64,000 bases of DNA from Rahnella sp. AA (GCF_002834385.1 NZ_PITQ01000012.1:62001-126000); one strand, 5' to 3'; shown: positions 26,953 to 37,524, numbered from the stretch's first letter. Notes: a model not told the origin generated them from the sequence alone. Numbers and translations: made by a program.

Positions 26953-27863
26953 CAGGATTTTCCTCGTTTTGCGCGGGGATGCGCGGCGTCGTAAACTGTC
27001 GCCAGGTGTTGAAAGTCCAGGTGGGTATAGATTTGTGTGGTAGACAGATTGGCGTGGCCCAGCAATTCCTGTACAGCACGCAAATCACCACTTGATTCCA
27101 GCACATGCGTCGCAAAAGAGTGGCGCAACTTGTGCGGGTGAATATGGCTGTTGACGCCCTGTTTCACGCCCCACTCGGCAAAGCGCTTTTGCACGTTGCG
27201 GGCGGAAATCCGGTTGCCCTGGCTTGAAAGAAACATCGCGTCATCCTTCGGGCCAAACAGCGCACGCCTTTCCAGCCAGTGTTCCAGCCAGGTAACCGCC
27301 GTTCGCCCGATGGGGACTTTGCGCTCTTTGCTGCCTTTCCCCAGAACACGTACTTCGCCCGAGGCCATATCAATATCTTTGCAGTCGATACCCACCAGTT
27401 CGGATAAACGCAGGCCGCCGCCGTACATCACTTCCAGCATCGCACGGTCCCGCACAGAAAGTGGATCGTCGAGATTGATTTCCAGCAGTTTATTCACTTC
27501 ATCGACGTCGAGATTTTTCGGCAGATGTTTAGGGGCGCGTGGGGTGGAAATCCCTTTAGCAGGATTGGCGCTTAATACGCCCTGACGCACCAGCCAGTCA
27601 AGAAAACTGCGCAGCGAAGACATGCGTAAAGCCAGGCTGGACGCCCCCAAACCAGCACGCTTACTGCGTGCCAGCAACATACGCACTTTCGGTACGTCGA
27701 GTTGCTGCCAGTGAGTAATGCCTATCTCGCCGGAAATGACGATCAGAGCCTCTAACTGGCGGCTGTAATTGGAGGTCGTTAACGGGCTGAGCTGGCGCTC
27801 GACGTGTAAATAACGCAGAAACGCCTCAGTTGCGGGAAACAGAGGCGATTCAGACGGGCTCAT
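26952..27863 (-). CDS. xerC: XerC, site-specific tyrosine recombinase
   Basis: Tyrosine recombinase that with XerD resolves chromosome dimers at dif, activated by FtsK. The 303 residues contain the SAM-like N-terminal core-binding domain (to about 110) and the catalytic domain with Arg152, Lys176, His244, Arg247, His270 and Tyr279 (TQIYTH). All six catalytic residues are present. It overlaps yigA by four bases upstream and yigB downstream, so it is inside an operon and is a housekeeping gene rather than an integron or phage integrase. Confidence 0.97.
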   Translation of the reverse strand: MSPSESPLFPATEAFLRYLHVERQLSPLTTSNYSRQLEALIVISGEIGITHWQQLDVPKVRMLLARSKRAGLGASSLALRMSSLRSFLDWLVRQGVLSANPAKGISTPRAPKHLPKNLDVDEVNKLLEINLDDPLSVRDRAMLEVMYGGGLRLSELVGIDCKDIDMASGEVRVLGKGSKERKVPIGRTAVTWLEHWLERRALFGPKDDAMFLSSQGNRISARNVQKRFAEWGVKQGVNSHIHPHKLRHSFATHVLESSGDLRAVQELLGHANLSTTQIYTHLDFQHLATVYDAAHPRAKRGKS

Positions 27864-28564
27864 ACCCGTTCAATCCAGCGTTCCAGCAGGCCGGGTAACA
27901 TTTTGGCCAGCTGATCGAGTAATACGGTACCCATCCCAGGCTGATAGTGCTGCGGGTCACGGCTGCTGAAAATCAGCACGCCCAGCTCGCCTTGTTCGCC
28001 CATCAGCGAAAGCGCGACTGAACCGACAGCCTTGGCCTGCGGTAAGAGCAATAACAGCTCAGGGCCATTCAGGCCACCAAGATAATGCGGGGTTTCGCCC
28101 AGACGCTGAATGCGCATGGATTCAAACGCACTGCGGCTGACAGCCAGGTGAGTGAAATCAGATGGTGCACCGATGCGCCAGCCTTCACTGAACAAACGGA
28201 CGTTAGCACCGGCCAGGCCCAGACTGCGTGCCCAGCGTTGCAGACGGTTGAGCATATCCTGCAAGCTACTGGCCGCCGCGAGCGTTGCCTGTAACTCGAT
28301 CATACGCCCAAACAACGATTCGTTGATCGACGCCTGTTCCATCAGCAACGTAATTTCTTCTTCGAGCTGAGCAATCTGATGACGCTGACGTCCGAGCTGC
28401 CACTCCACCAGCGAAGTGCTGCCTTTTACCGGGTGCGGTACATGCATTTGCTCAACGCTGCGGGCATTGCGGATGAAGAAATCCGGGTTTTGCAGCAGAT
28501 ATTGCATCACGCTGTCGTCGTCGAGTGCAATCACCGGTTCAATCTGGTCATCAAGATTGTTCAT
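27860..28564 (-). CDS. yigA: YigA, DUF484 family protein
   Basis: Cytoplasmic protein of the DUF484 family, 234 residues, with an N-terminal helical segment (about 1-85, containing [12 protein letters not shown]) and a GAF-like domain in the second half. Function is unknown; the gene is nearly always placed between dapF and xerC. Overlaps both neighbours by four bases (ATGA), indicating coupled translation. Confidence 0.93.
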   Translation of the reverse strand: MNNLDDQIEPVIALDDDSVMQYLLQNPDFFIRNARSVEQMHVPHPVKGSTSLVEWQLGRQRHQIAQLEEEITLLMEQASINESLFGRMIELQATLAAASSLQDMLNRLQRWARSLGLAGANVRLFSEGWRIGAPSDFTHLAVSRSAFESMRIQRLGETPHYLGGLNGPELLLLLPQAKAVGSVALSLMGEQGELGVLIFSSRDPQHYQPGMGTVLLDQLAKMLPGLLERWIERV

Positions 28565-29385
28565 AGATGAATAAATCCGTCGTAAACATGAGTGGCGGGT
28601 CCGGTCATATACAGCGGATGACCCGGGCCTTTCCAGCGAATATCGAGGCTGCCTCCCGGCAGTTCCACCTGAACTTCTTCTGCAAGTAAGCCTTGCTGAA
28701 TCCCGACTGCAACCGCCGCACAGGCACCGCTACCGCATGCCTGCGTTTCGCCTGCACCGCGCTCATATACGCGCAGCTTTATGCTTTCCGGGCTGACAAT
28801 CTGCATGAACCCGACGTTCACGCGCTCAGGGAAACGTTCGTGGCTTTCCAGTACAGGTCCGAGAATTTCGACGTCTGCCGTCAGAACATCCTCAACCTGT
28901 AATACACAGTGCGGATTTCCCATAGAAACCGCACCACAGAATACTGTGCGCTCTTCTGCGCGCAGAATATAGGTCTTTTCCGGTTTCGCTGCACGGAAGG
29001 GGATCTGCTGCGGTTCAAAGACCGGCTCACCCATATTGACCTGCACTTCTTCATCTTCCGTGACTGTCAGCACCATGCGGCCTGTCTGCGTACTGACGCG
29101 GATATCGCGTTTGTTCGTCAGACCTTTGATGCGGACAAAGCGGGCGAAACAGCGGGCGCCATTACCACATTGCGCCACTTCGCTGCCATCGGCGTTAAAA
29201 ATGCGGTAATGGAAGTCGAGTTCGGGATCGTAAGGCGGCTCAACCACCAGCAACTGGTCAAAACCCACACCGCGGTGGCGATCAGACAAACGGCGGATCA
29301 GCTCAGGAGAGAAATAGACATTTTGAGTGACGGCGTCAACGACCATAAAATCGTTGCCCAGGCCGTGCATTTTGGAGAACTGCAT
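28561..29385 (-). CDS. dapF: DapF, diaminopimelate epimerase
   Basis: Converts LL- to meso-diaminopimelate, the peptidoglycan cross-linking residue and lysine precursor, in the cytoplasm. The 274 residues carry the two catalytic cysteines Cys73 (VAQCGNGAR) and Cys217 (TQACGSGAC), which act as a cofactor-free acid/base pair. Length equals the E. coli enzyme. It is the first gene of dapF-yigA-xerC-yigB, about 95 bases downstream of lptM. Confidence 0.97.
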   Translation of the reverse strand: MQFSKMHGLGNDFMVVDAVTQNVYFSPELIRRLSDRHRGVGFDQLLVVEPPYDPELDFHYRIFNADGSEVAQCGNGARCFARFVRIKGLTNKRDIRVSTQTGRMVLTVTEDEEVQVNMGEPVFEPQQIPFRAAKPEKTYILRAEERTVFCGAVSMGNPHCVLQVEDVLTADVEILGPVLESHERFPERVNVGFMQIVSPESIKLRVYERGAGETQACGSGACAAVAVGIQQGLLAEEVQVELPGGSLDIRWKGPGHPLYMTGPATHVYDGFIHL

Positions 29386-29480
29386 AACTGACTCCGTTTA
29401 CCGCTGGTCAAATCCAGTCGCGATGATCCTTTAAGGAGCAGGTTTCGCGACATTGCCCGAATTCCCTGACAACTTGCCCG

Positions 29481-29684
29481 TTAATCTCTGGAGTTCGTCG
29501 TGAGGTCTTCTGGTGATACACCTTTTTCCTGCGATGAGCCGTCATTAGCCGTACCCGGTACATTGCTGGTTTTTTGTGTTGCGGATTTTTCCGCTGGTGG
29601 GAAATACAACGGCCCTTTTAGCCCGCAGCCCGAGAGAGAGAAGAGTACTGTCGCGGCCAGAGACCAGCGTAAAGCGTTTTTCAT
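29481..29684 (-). CDS. lptM: LptM (YifL) small lipoprotein
   Basis: Small outer-membrane lipoprotein of 67 residues; LptM (formerly YifL) binds the LptD-LptE LPS translocon and assists its oxidative maturation in E. coli. The signal peptide ends in LSGC with the lipidated Cys at residue 20, followed by the family signature GLKGPLYFPP; the rest is low-complexity. A likely -10 (GATTATAG) lies about 50 bases upstream on the minus strand. In E. coli cyaY would lie directly upstream; here it is cyaA. Confidence 0.93.
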   Translation of the reverse strand: MKNALRWSLAATVLFSLSGCGLKGPLYFPPAEKSATQKTSNVPGTANDGSSQEKGVSPEDLTTNSRD

Positions 29685-29842
29685 TTTATGAATGCCCGTA
29701 ATTCATGCGACCAAGCTCTCTATAATCGCAGGTGGATCATGAAAAGCAACAGGAATCGACAAAACCCACTGGCACGTTTTCAGGGACTAAAGGCAAGGAA
29801 AGCCAGATAATCTGCTACGTCTGTGCATTACGGACATCTTTT

Positions 29843-32401
29843 CTAGTGCAACTGAAATTGCTGTTTCAGCCGGGAAGGTTCGGCGTCGCTTTCAGGTACG
29901 GTGCTGCAGGCAGCAGAGAGTGCGTTGCTGCGAAAAGGGATCACCTGCAGACGATCGTCGAGGGACACAATCTGATAAAACTGCGGCAGATTGAAATTAA
30001 TAAAACTCGAGCCATAGGTAAACCGGTCGTGTGAAGAGGAATAAAACCGGCTGACGTCGCGCACCAGATCCTCTTTACTGCCTTCACAATGGTGGTACAC
30101 CTCGACACGGTTTGATTCATCAAGAATATAAATATTGAAACCGATGTCATCAGCACTGTCTTCAAAGAAGAACTGAATGATCCCTTCACTGGCGTAGCCG
30201 TCAATCACCGCAGGCAGGTGTGCCTGATCGGTCTGCAATTTCACCGATAATCCATGCAATTTGTTGTTAGAAATTGCACCGTAAAATTCAATCGCGTTTT
30301 CCAGCTTCTGCACCGATACACTCAGGCGCTCGAAGAACAGTCCCCATGTCTGGCCGGAAACCCTCACAGCTTTGAAACGGCCCGGTTCAAGACGCTTGCT
30401 CGACAGGCGAAGTTCAATACACTCCGATACCAGTTGCTGAATGCGCGTACGGATAAGGCCACGCAGGTGCTGGCTGTAGCAGAATACTTCCACTGATTCC
30501 GGCGGTGCAGCATCCTGATGCATTTTGCCCAAAATGGTTTTCAGCGCTTCCAGCACGGCCTGCTCGCCGCTGAAATGCAGCGTACGCACTTCGTTCCACG
30601 AATTGCGGTAAAGCAAATCAATGCTGCCTACCATGCATTCCTGATTCTGGCCGAAACTGAAAACATCCAGTTTACGGAAATCAAAATGCACGACCTGATT
30701 GCGGAAAGCGGCGGTCGGATCGTGTTCAAGATTCACGATAATGGCCAGATGCCGGATTTCGCACGGGCTGTACAACGCTTTTGGCGTCGGCGCAGGTAAA
30801 CGTAGCGGGAAACTGTGGGACACATCCGCCACCAGCTCGCGCAGTTTGGCGATATCACACAGGCTGCCGCTTTTAATGTGCAGGCGCGTAGTTGATGTCA
30901 GCAGGCCATTGAAATACGCCCACGCCACCAGTTTATTCAGGTAACGGTTATATTCCAGCGGCTGATGGCTGACGATGGATTCCATCGACGGCGACTGGTT
31001 ATACAGATACCAGCCGGTGCGGTTTGCACGGCCAATCGGCACATGGATAAAGGTTAAATCGTTTTCGGACAGGTCAGGTGAAATCTGCGGATTCACCAGT
31101 GTGACTTTGCCCGGCAGCGCTTCAAATGCAGCGTACAACTTACGGGTCAGCACGCCAATATCCTGCGGGCTGGCGCTGACGCTTAAATTGTTGCGACGGG
31201 CAAAACGAATCAGGTTGCGATAGCTTTGCATCATGGCATCAAGCAGTTCGTTATGCGCTTCACGCACACGCTCGATTTTCCAGTTCGCCCGGTTGTCCAG
31301 CATCGCCAGACGTTCTTCGTCCCAGCCCCATTCTGCCACCAGCTGGCTGAGAATTTCGCGACGCCAGCCCACCGACGCTCGTGCGCGGGAGAGTTTTTCA
31401 CAGACTTTCAAGTAGAAACAGCGGCGGACTAAATCAAGGCGGGTGAAATCTTCAATCTGGGTAAGGTAACGGGTCACGCGGTCGAGCATCATACAATAGG
31501 AATCAAGACCGAAGCAGACGATCTCACCCTGATGCAGGCGCTGTTTGATGTCCATTGCCAGCAATTGTGTTTGCGGGTATTCCCACGAATAGGTTTCCAG
31601 CAGCAGCGTTTTCAACACCGCTTTGTATGGCGAATCGATGCTTTTATAGAGCTGCCAGAGGCTCGCGCCGAAATACTCTTCTGCCGACAGCGTGCTCAGG
31701 CCACCGAGATCGAGCCATTCGTTAGGCGTCAGTGCGCCCTGCGCATAAAGAGAAAGAACATATTCATCGTAATGCCCTTCTTCTTCGCCCGGCACCATAT
31801 TCCACAAAATACGTTTACCGGCCATGCGCACAGCCGTGCGATAGAATTCATCAAGTAATAAAATGTGCTGCGTTGAACCGCAGTCTTCACCGCCCAGACT
31901 GCCACTTTCATTGTGGCGGAAGCGGTTTTCATCAATCAGGAAGAAGCTGACTTCCACACCCAGCGAGGCGGCCCATTTTTCTAAGAGGCTGCATTTTAGC
32001 TGTAAGCGGTTACGTTCTTCATTATCGAGCCATGACTGATGACAGACCCAGATATCAAGATCTGAGCTTTGGCTCTGGCCAATAGATGAGGTGCTACCCA
32101 TCGAATACACACCGGTAATCGGCAATTCGCCTTTCGCCAGCAGTTCAAGCGGGCTGCCCCATTTTTCTTCAAGGTCAGTCAGGTAGTTAGTTTGGGATTC
32201 ATCAGGCGTGAAAATGCAGATACCATGCGGAACCTTACCTTCAAGGTATCCCGGCATCAGAGGGTGATGTTGATGTAAAAAGACGGGAAGCAGTTGGTAA
32301 ACCTGTTGAAACGCAGGCCCCATTGCTGCCAGTGCGCGATCGACGCGTAACTGGTTGATCGCATCCAATCTTTGCTTCAATGTCTCGATGTAGAGGTACA
32401 A
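29843..32401 (-). CDS. cyaA: CyaA, class I adenylate cyclase
   Basis: Makes cyclic AMP from ATP; regulated by phosphorylated EIIA-Glc through its C-terminal half. The TTG at 32401 starts a protein ([19 protein letters not shown]) that aligns from its first residue with E. coli CyaA, which also uses TTG. This gives 852 residues against 848. An in-frame start at 32497 would add 32 unrelated residues. The catalytic N-terminal half contains [19 protein letters not shown] (about 113-131), the nucleotidyltransferase-like signature with paired Asp. The weak start codon is a known way of limiting expression. Divergent from hemC. Confidence 0.96.
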   Translation of the reverse strand: MYLYIETLKQRLDAINQLRVDRALAAMGPAFQQVYQLLPVFLHQHHPLMPGYLEGKVPHGICIFTPDESQTNYLTDLEEKWGSPLELLAKGELPITGVYSMGSTSSIGQSQSSDLDIWVCHQSWLDNEERNRLQLKCSLLEKWAASLGVEVSFFLIDENRFRHNESGSLGGEDCGSTQHILLLDEFYRTAVRMAGKRILWNMVPGEEEGHYDEYVLSLYAQGALTPNEWLDLGGLSTLSAEEYFGASLWQLYKSIDSPYKAVLKTLLLETYSWEYPQTQLLAMDIKQRLHQGEIVCFGLDSYCMMLDRVTRYLTQIEDFTRLDLVRRCFYLKVCEKLSRARASVGWRREILSQLVAEWGWDEERLAMLDNRANWKIERVREAHNELLDAMMQSYRNLIRFARRNNLSVSASPQDIGVLTRKLYAAFEALPGKVTLVNPQISPDLSENDLTFIHVPIGRANRTGWYLYNQSPSMESIVSHQPLEYNRYLNKLVAWAYFNGLLTSTTRLHIKSGSLCDIAKLRELVADVSHSFPLRLPAPTPKALYSPCEIRHLAIIVNLEHDPTAAFRNQVVHFDFRKLDVFSFGQNQECMVGSIDLLYRNSWNEVRTLHFSGEQAVLEALKTILGKMHQDAAPPESVEVFCYSQHLRGLIRTRIQQLVSECIELRLSSKRLEPGRFKAVRVSGQTWGLFFERLSVSVQKLENAIEFYGAISNNKLHGLSVKLQTDQAHLPAVIDGYASEGIIQFFFEDSADDIGFNIYILDESNRVEVYHHCEGSKEDLVRDVSRFYSSSHDRFTYGSSFINFNLPQFYQIVSLDDRLQVIPFRSNALSAACSTVPESDAEPSRLKQQFQLH

Positions 32402-32731
32402 GACGTTTCGCCTGATTATACAGTGTCTGGAAAGAACCCCGTTCCAAATCCGCCATTTATCGTGATGCTTATGCTTTGAACAACCGTGATTGTGCAAATA
32501 GTTGGCGAATAATTGCTGGAAACGTGATCAATTTAACACCTTGCTGATTGACCGTAAAGAAAGTAACGCACCACAATTACTGTTCCGCTTCTCTGGATTT
32601 TACCGTCTGTTCCGTCACGGAACAATTCTCCTGCGTAACCGTTAACCTTCTTTTACGAATGGCTTCTTACGCTGACAGCTTTCTACTGTCAGTGGTAGGA
32701 TGGTTGCAGAGACAGTTAAACGGTAACAAAC
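32402..32731. promoter_or_regulatory. cyaA-hemC divergent promoter region with a perfect palindrome
   Basis: This 330-base gap must hold the promoters for cyaA (minus) and hemC (plus). A perfect palindrome with a single central base, TGTTCCGTCACGGAACA, lies at 32608-32624, and a further half-copy TGTTCCG lies at 32581-32587. In E. coli cyaA is repressed by CRP-cAMP; I did not find a full TGTGA-N6-TCACA match. The palindrome may be an operator or a short transcript hairpin. No small gene is apparent. Confidence 0.6.
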
Positions 32732-33673
32732 ATGTTAGACAAAATCATTCGAATTGCCACCCGCCAGAGCCCTCTGGCGCTGTGGCAGGCACAATATGTT
32801 CAAAGCCAGCTGATGGCCTGTCACCCCGGTTTACAGGTAGAACTGGTCCCAATGGTCACCAAAGGGGACATTATTCTGGATACCCCGCTGGCGAAAGTGG
32901 GCGGCAAAGGGTTATTCGTCAAAGAGCTTGAACTGGCAATGCTTGATGGCCGTGCAGATATCGCCGTACATTCCATGAAAGATGTGCCGGTTGAGTTCCC
33001 TGAAGGGCTCGGGCTGGTCACTATTTGTGAACGCGAAGATCCGCGTGACGCTTTCGTCTCCAATCATTACGCCAGCCTGGCAGATTTACCGCTCGGGAGT
33101 ATCGTCGGCACCTCCAGCCTGCGCCGTCAATGCCAGCTGCGCCGGAAACGTCCGGATCTGGTGATTCGTGATCTGCGCGGTAATGTCGGCACCCGTTTAT
33201 CTAAACTGGATAACGGCGAATATGATGCCATTATTCTGGCCGTCGCCGGTCTGAAACGTTTGGGGCTGGAAAGCCGCATCACCGCCGCGCTGACACCGGA
33301 AGAATGCCTGCCTGCTGTCGGGCAGGGTGCCGTCGGCATCGAATGTCGTCTTGATGATAAAATTACCCGCGAGTTGCTGGCTCCGCTGGCACACCACGAA
33401 ACCACGGTGCGCGTTCAGGCTGAACGAGCAATGAATATGCGCCTTGAAGGTGGATGCCAGGTGCCGATCGGCAGTTATGCCGAACTGGAAGATGGCGAAC
33501 TATGGCTGCGCGCTTTGGTTGGCGCACCCGATGGTAGCCAGATGGTATGCGGTGAACGCCGTGGCCCTTCTGAAAATGCAGAAAGCATGGGAATTGATCT
33601 GGCAGAAGAGTTGCTGGCCAACGGTGCCCGTGAAATTCTGTATGAGGTCTATCAGGGGAACGCCCCTAAATGA
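32732..33673 (+). CDS. hemC: HemC, porphobilinogen deaminase (hydroxymethylbilane synthase)
   Basis: Joins four porphobilinogen units to hydroxymethylbilane in heme synthesis. The 313 residues have the cofactor-attachment Cys242 ([13 protein letters not shown]), catalytic Asp in [10 protein letters not shown] (about 75-84), and Arg-rich substrate-binding segment [15 protein letters not shown] (128-142). Length equals E. coli HemC. Its TGA overlaps the hemD ATG (ATGA), starting the hemCDXY operon. Confidence 0.97.
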   Translation: MLDKIIRIATRQSPLALWQAQYVQSQLMACHPGLQVELVPMVTKGDIILDTPLAKVGGKGLFVKELELAMLDGRADIAVHSMKDVPVEFPEGLGLVTICEREDPRDAFVSNHYASLADLPLGSIVGTSSLRRQCQLRRKRPDLVIRDLRGNVGTRLSKLDNGEYDAIILAVAGLKRLGLESRITAALTPEECLPAVGQGAVGIECRLDDKITRELLAPLAHHETTVRVQAERAMNMRLEGGCQVPIGSYAELEDGELWLRALVGAPDGSQMVCGERRGPSENAESMGIDLAEELLANGAREILYEVYQGNAPK

Positions 33674-34419
33674 CCATTCTGGTCACCCGCCCCTCTCCGG
33701 CAGGAGAAATATTGGTTAGCCGCCTGCGCACTTTAGGCCGGGTGGCCTTTCATTCCCCGTTGATTGAATTTGCGCCGGGGAACCAGCTCGTATCGCTGCC
33801 GAACCTGCTATCCTCATTAAATCAGCAAGATCTGGTGTTTCTGCTGTCACAACATGCCGTAAATTACGCGGATCGTACCTTACGTCAGTCCGCCAACCAC
33901 TGGCCGGAAAACGTAAGCTATTTTGCGATTGGCCGCACCACCGGTTTGCAGTTTCACCGGGCCAGCAGCCTGCCGGTTCTCTATCCCCAGGATGGTGAAA
34001 CCAGCGAAATGTTATTGAACCTTCCGGCATTGCAACGCATACAGGGCAAAAAAGCGCTGGTCTTACGCGGCAATGGTGGACGGGAGCTGCTGGGAGAAAC
34101 GCTGACCGGGCGCGGCGTTGATGTCACCTACTGCGAATGTTATCAGCGCAGCCCGGTCCATTACGATGCCAGTGAGCAAAGCGCCCAATGGCAACGCGCC
34201 GGCATTGACACGCTGGTGGTCACCAGCGGAGAAATGCTGCAACAGCTGTACCAGTTAGTTCCTGATTACTACCGTCATTCATGGTTACTGCGTTGTAATC
34301 TGGTGGTGGTCAGTGAACGTCTGGCAACCCTTGCCCGCCAGCTTGGCTGGAGCACGATTCGGGTTGCCGGGAATGCAGACAATGATGCGCTGATACGCGC
34401 ATTACAACTACCTGACTAA
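33670..34419 (+). CDS. hemD: HemD, uroporphyrinogen-III synthase
   Basis: Cyclises hydroxymethylbilane with inversion of ring D to uroporphyrinogen III, the branch point to heme, siroheme and cobalamin. The 249-residue protein has the family's two-domain Rossmann-like layout; conserved points include VTRP at the start, SQHAV near 58-62 and TSGE near 178. Sequence conservation in this family is low, but position between hemC and hemX is decisive. Four-base overlap with hemC. Confidence 0.95.
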   Translation: MTILVTRPSPAGEILVSRLRTLGRVAFHSPLIEFAPGNQLVSLPNLLSSLNQQDLVFLLSQHAVNYADRTLRQSANHWPENVSYFAIGRTTGLQFHRASSLPVLYPQDGETSEMLLNLPALQRIQGKKALVLRGNGGRELLGETLTGRGVDVTYCECYQRSPVHYDASEQSAQWQRAGIDTLVVTSGEMLQQLYQLVPDYYRHSWLLRCNLVVVSERLATLARQLGWSTIRVAGNADNDALIRALQLPD

Positions 34420-34432
34420 GGGATGTGCCCAA

Positions 34433-35584
34433 ATGACGGAACAAAAAAATCCTTCCGCACCGGATGAGAATGTTGTTATCTCCCAGGCGGTTGAGAGCCC
34501 CCAGCCAGACGCTTCCGACCGTGACCAGGCGCTGAACACGTTGCGAAAAAAGCAGCGTACAGCCCCCGTCTTAGGTGCTATTGCGATTGTATTAGTGATC
34601 GCGCTGGGTGCAGGCCTTTACTATCACGGCCATCAGCAATCGCTGGCTCAGGCAGCCTCAAACGAAGCGCTTTCTGAACAACTTGATGCCCTGCAAAAAA
34701 CCCAGCAACAGGATAAGCAGCAAATTGCTGATTTGCTCGCTCAGCAGGAGAAAACACAGCAAGCCGCTGACCGCCAGCAGGCATCGTTTGGCCGCCAGCT
34801 CAATGAATTACAGGATAAAGTCACCAGCATCTCCGGCAGTGATACCAAAACATGGTTACTGGCTCAGGCCGATTATCTGGTGAAACTGGCAGGCCGCAAA
34901 CTGTGGAGCGATCAGGATGTCACCACGGCAGCCGCGCTGTTGAAAAGTGCTGATGCGAGCCTGGCAGACATGAACGATCCCAGCCTGATTGATGTGCGTC
35001 GCGCGCTGAATGAAGACGTCGGCAGCTTATCCGCCGTGGCTCAGGTCGATTTTGATGGAATTATCCTTAAGCTGAACCAGCTGTCGAATCAGGTGGATAA
35101 CCTGCGTCTGGCCGATAATGACACTGACGATTCACCAATGGACAGCGACAGCGCCAGTTTGTCCGGTTCACTGACAGAATGGCGTCAGAATCTGACCAAA
35201 AGCTGGCACAACTTTATGGATGACTTCATTACCATCCGACGCCGTGATACCAGCGCAGAACCGCTGCTGGCCCCCAATCAGGACGTGTATCTGCGGGAAA
35301 ATATCCGCTCGCGCCTGCTGATTGCCGCGCAAGCCGTTCCGCGCCATCAGGATGAAGTCTACAAACAGTCGCTGGAAAGCGTATCAACCTGGGTTCGCGC
35401 CTACTTTGATACGTCAGATCCGTCGACCAAAGCTTTCCTTGAGGAACTGGATAACCTCAGCCAGCAATCTGTTTCGATGGATGTGCCGGATGAGCTGAAA
35501 AGCCAGCCGATGTTGGAAAAGCTGATGCAGACCCGCGTGCGTAACCTGCTTCAGCAGCCCGCCGCCGCAACACAGGGGGAATAA
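34433..35584 (+). CDS. hemX: HemX-family membrane protein
   Basis: Bitopic inner-membrane protein of 383 residues encoded in the hemCDXY operon. A polar N-terminus is followed by one membrane helix (about 44-63) and a Gln-rich coiled-coil stretch (about 72-130), then a helical periplasmic domain. It was once annotated as uroporphyrinogen-III methyltransferase, but no methyltransferase motifs are present; its role is not established. Thirteen bases separate it from hemD. Confidence 0.93.
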   Translation: MTEQKNPSAPDENVVISQAVESPQPDASDRDQALNTLRKKQRTAPVLGAIAIVLVIALGAGLYYHGHQQSLAQAASNEALSEQLDALQKTQQQDKQQIADLLAQQEKTQQAADRQQASFGRQLNELQDKVTSISGSDTKTWLLAQADYLVKLAGRKLWSDQDVTTAAALLKSADASLADMNDPSLIDVRRALNEDVGSLSAVAQVDFDGIILKLNQLSNQVDNLRLADNDTDDSPMDSDSASLSGSLTEWRQNLTKSWHNFMDDFITIRRRDTSAEPLLAPNQDVYLRENIRSRLLIAAQAVPRHQDEVYKQSLESVSTWVRAYFDTSDPSTKAFLEELDNLSQQSVSMDVPDELKSQPMLEKLMQTRVRNLLQQPAAATQGE

Positions 35585-35587
35585 CGC

Positions 35588-36784
35588 ATGTTACGAGTTT
35601 TCGTGCTGTTCCTTATTGTGTTTGCCGGGATCATCGTCGGCCCGATACTGGCTGGTCATCAGGGTTACGTCCTGATTCAGACAGACAATTACAACATTGA
35701 AACCAGCGTCACCGGCCTGGTCATCATGCTGATCGTCCTGATTCTGGTGCTGTTTTTCATCGAGTGGATCCTTCGCCGCGTTCTGCGCACTGGGGCAAGG
35801 ACACGCGGCTGGTTTGCCGGGCGTAAAAGCTCCAAAGCGCGTAAGCAAACCAAAGCCGCGATGCTGAAACTGGCGGAAGGCGATCATCGCCAGATGGAGA
35901 AATTACTGGCGCGTAATGCCGATCACGCAGATCAACCGGTGGTGAATTACCTGCTTGCCGCAGAAGCAGCGCAACAGCGTGGTGATGATATCCGCACGAA
36001 TCAGTATCTCGAACGTGCGGCAGAAATTGCCGATACTGACCAGATGCCGGTAGATATCACGCGTGTCCGGATCCAGCTGGCACAAGGTGAAATCCATGCC
36101 GCGCGCCACGGCGTTGACCGGTTGCTCGGACAGTCGCCGCGTCACCCGGAAATTTTACGTCTGGCGGAACAGGCTTATCTGCGCACCGGCGCTTACGGTT
36201 CACTGCTGGAAATTTTGCCTTCAATGTCAAAAGCGGAAATTCATACCGACGACGAACTTCGCGTTCTTCAGGAACAAGCGTATATCGGCATGATGAATCA
36301 GCTGATGGCAGAAGAAGGCAGCGACGGCCTCAAGCGCTGGTGGAAAGATCAGAGCCGCAAGACCCGTCATGAAGTGGCATTGCAGGTGGCGATGGCGAAA
36401 CATCTGATTGAATGCAACGATCACGACCTCGCGCAGGAAGTCGTTCTGGACGGGCTGAAACGCCAGTACGACGAACGTCTGATTGCGCTGATGCCTAAGC
36501 TGCGCTCGGGTAATCCTGAACAGTTGGAAAAAACGCTGCGTCAGTTGATTAAGCAGAATGGAGCCTCTCCTCTGCTTAATAGCACACTCGGCCAGTTGCT
36601 GATGAAACACGGGGAATGGCAACAGGCCAGCGAGGCTTTCCGTGAAGCGCTGAAACAGCGTCCTGATGCTTACGATTACGCATGGCTGGCTGATGCGCTG
36701 GATAAATTGCATAAACCGGCTGAAGCGGCAGAGATGCGTCGTGAAGGGCTGATGCTGACGCTCAATAACGATCAGCAACTTTAA
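35588..36784 (+). CDS. hemY: HemY, TPR-type inner-membrane protein
   Basis: Inner-membrane protein of 398 residues with two N-terminal membrane helices (about 3-21 and 38-60), a basic stretch, and a helical TPR-like domain (about 95-390, for example LGQLLMKHGEWQQASEAFREAL). The enterobacterial HemY is not the protoporphyrinogen oxidase of the same name in Bacillus; its role in heme synthesis is unsettled. It begins three bases after hemX and ends before a strong terminator, closing the operon. Confidence 0.95.
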   Translation: MLRVFVLFLIVFAGIIVGPILAGHQGYVLIQTDNYNIETSVTGLVIMLIVLILVLFFIEWILRRVLRTGARTRGWFAGRKSSKARKQTKAAMLKLAEGDHRQMEKLLARNADHADQPVVNYLLAAEAAQQRGDDIRTNQYLERAAEIADTDQMPVDITRVRIQLAQGEIHAARHGVDRLLGQSPRHPEILRLAEQAYLRTGAYGSLLEILPSMSKAEIHTDDELRVLQEQAYIGMMNQLMAEEGSDGLKRWWKDQSRKTRHEVALQVAMAKHLIECNDHDLAQEVVLDGLKRQYDERLIALMPKLRSGNPEQLEKTLRQLIKQNGASPLLNSTLGQLLMKHGEWQQASEAFREALKQRPDAYDYAWLADALDKLHKPAEAAEMRREGLMLTLNNDQQL

Positions 36785-36807
36785 TCAGAACCGGACCTCA
36801 CATTATG

Positions 36808-36836
36808 CAAAAGGCTCCTTCGGGAGCCTTTTTTAC
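36808..36836 (+). terminator. Rho-independent terminator of hemCDXY
   Basis: AAAGGCTCC-TTCG-GGAGCCTTT with a TTCG tetraloop and a T run, 25 bases after the hemY stop. Confidence 0.93.
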
Positions 36837-36856
36837 GCCTGAGGCAAATTGCACAT

Positions 36857-37059
36857 AAAAAAACACCTGCAATATAAGCAGGTGTATAAAACAATCAGGT
36901 CCAGGACAACAGATGAGTGCCTCACTCAACGTTTTGCCTTCTGGGTGATAGCGCATCAGCGTTATCGGTCAGGATGGCAATAGGCACTGTAAATTGGCTC
37001 TGCATCATTCCCAGGTTTATGAAGCCGGAGCAAACATAATAGGTGGAATGAGCATCTAC
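36857..37059 (-). ncRNA. glmZ: GlmZ small RNA
   Basis: Small RNA that activates glmS translation (glucosamine-6-phosphate synthase) by base pairing, with Hfq and under control of RapZ and its decoy GlmY. The minus-strand sequence starts GTAGATGCTCATTCCA, continues with TTATGTT and later AACGTTGAGTGA, all matching the E. coli GlmZ I remember. It ends in a terminator stem (ACACCTGC/GCAGGTGT) with seven T at 36863-36857. Length is about 203 nt against about 207. It lies next to hemY as in E. coli. A sigma-54 promoter ends about 12 bases before the 5' end. A 66-codon frame across it is not a gene. Confidence 0.95.
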
Positions 37060-37069
37060 GGCGGGAATA

Positions 37070-37090
37070 TTGCAGGAGGCGTGCCAATAT
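37070..37090 (-). promoter_or_regulatory. Sigma-54 (-24/-12) promoter of glmZ
   Basis: On the minus strand, TTGGCACGCCTCCTGCAA has GG and GC ten bases apart and differs from the consensus TGGCACG-N4-TTGCA at one base. The GC element at 37073-37072 puts the start at about 37059-37060, exactly the GlmZ 5' end. Confidence 0.93.
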
Positions 37091-37203
37091 GGCAATAGCG
37101 GATGTGAATTTTTTAATCTCATTGAAAAATAAGCATTTTATTATTCAGCGTTGCCAGGGCAAAAAGGATCCACGCCCAATAGCATTCCGCAGCCGCCTTA
37201 ATC

Positions 37204-37221
37204 TGTCTCCACTGAACGACA
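37204..37221. promoter_or_regulatory. GlrR activator site (proximal)
   Basis: TGTC-N10-GACA, the consensus reported for GlrR (GlrK/GlrR two-component system) at glmY and glmZ promoters, about 150 bases upstream of the GlmZ start, as expected for a sigma-54 enhancer. Confidence 0.82.
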
Positions 37222-37266
37222 TCTGAAACACCGCCTGATCGATTATATATTTATCAACAAGATAAA

Positions 37267-37284
37267 TGTCTCAAGACAGCGACA
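37267..37284. promoter_or_regulatory. GlrR activator site (distal)
   Basis: A second exact TGTC-N10-GACA, 63 bases from the first (about six helical turns). The AT-rich stretch 37232-37266 between the two sites and the promoter side could bind IHF, though it matches the IHF consensus only partly. Confidence 0.82.
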
Positions 37285-37349
37285 AATAACAGGGGCAATG
37301 TCGTTAAACGGTTACAACGGGCAGGAAAGGGATTTGAGAAACTACAGAC

Positions 37350-37384
37350 GAAAAAAAACCTGCTTTAAAAAGCAGGTTTCTTAA
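37350..37384 (-). terminator. Terminator of the tRNA operon
   Basis: On the minus strand, AACCTGCTTT pairs with AAAGCAGGTT followed by eight T, a few bases after the tRNA-Pro CCA end. Confidence 0.92.
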
Positions 37385-37387
37385 ATG

Positions 37388-37464
37388 TGGTCGGCGAGAG
37401 AGGATTCGAACCTCCGACCCACTGGTCCCAAACCAGTTGCGCTACCAAGCTGCGCTACTCGCCG
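37388..37464 (-). tRNA. proM: tRNA-Pro (anticodon TGG)
   Basis: 77-nt cloverleaf starting CGGCGAGTAGCGCAG and ending CCGACCA with CCA encoded. Anticodon loop TTTGGGA gives TGG. T arm GGTTCGAATCC is intact. Last gene of the Arg-His-Leu-Pro operon, as in E. coli. Confidence 0.98.
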
Positions 37465-37524
37465 ATATCGTGCATCTTACTACTTTATGATGCTAACTGC
37501 ATCATTTAAATGAATTTTGTGTGT

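Noticed and set aside
26952-27863. Tyrosine recombinase as a mark of an integrated element
   Set aside because: It is XerC in its normal operon with dapF and yigA; no attachment site or cargo is present.
29732-30034. Frame in the place where cyaY would be
   Set aside because: Its sequence shows no frataxin features, and most of it lies antisense to the conserved cyaA C-terminus.
32402-32497. Longer cyaA start
   Set aside because: The 32 extra residues do not resemble CyaA; the TTG at 32401 matches the known TTG start of E. coli cyaA.
36922-37122. 66-codon reading frame on the minus strand with its own terminator downstream
   Set aside because: The sequence is the small RNA GlmZ and its sigma-54 promoter; there is no ribosome site and the frame begins upstream of the transcript start.
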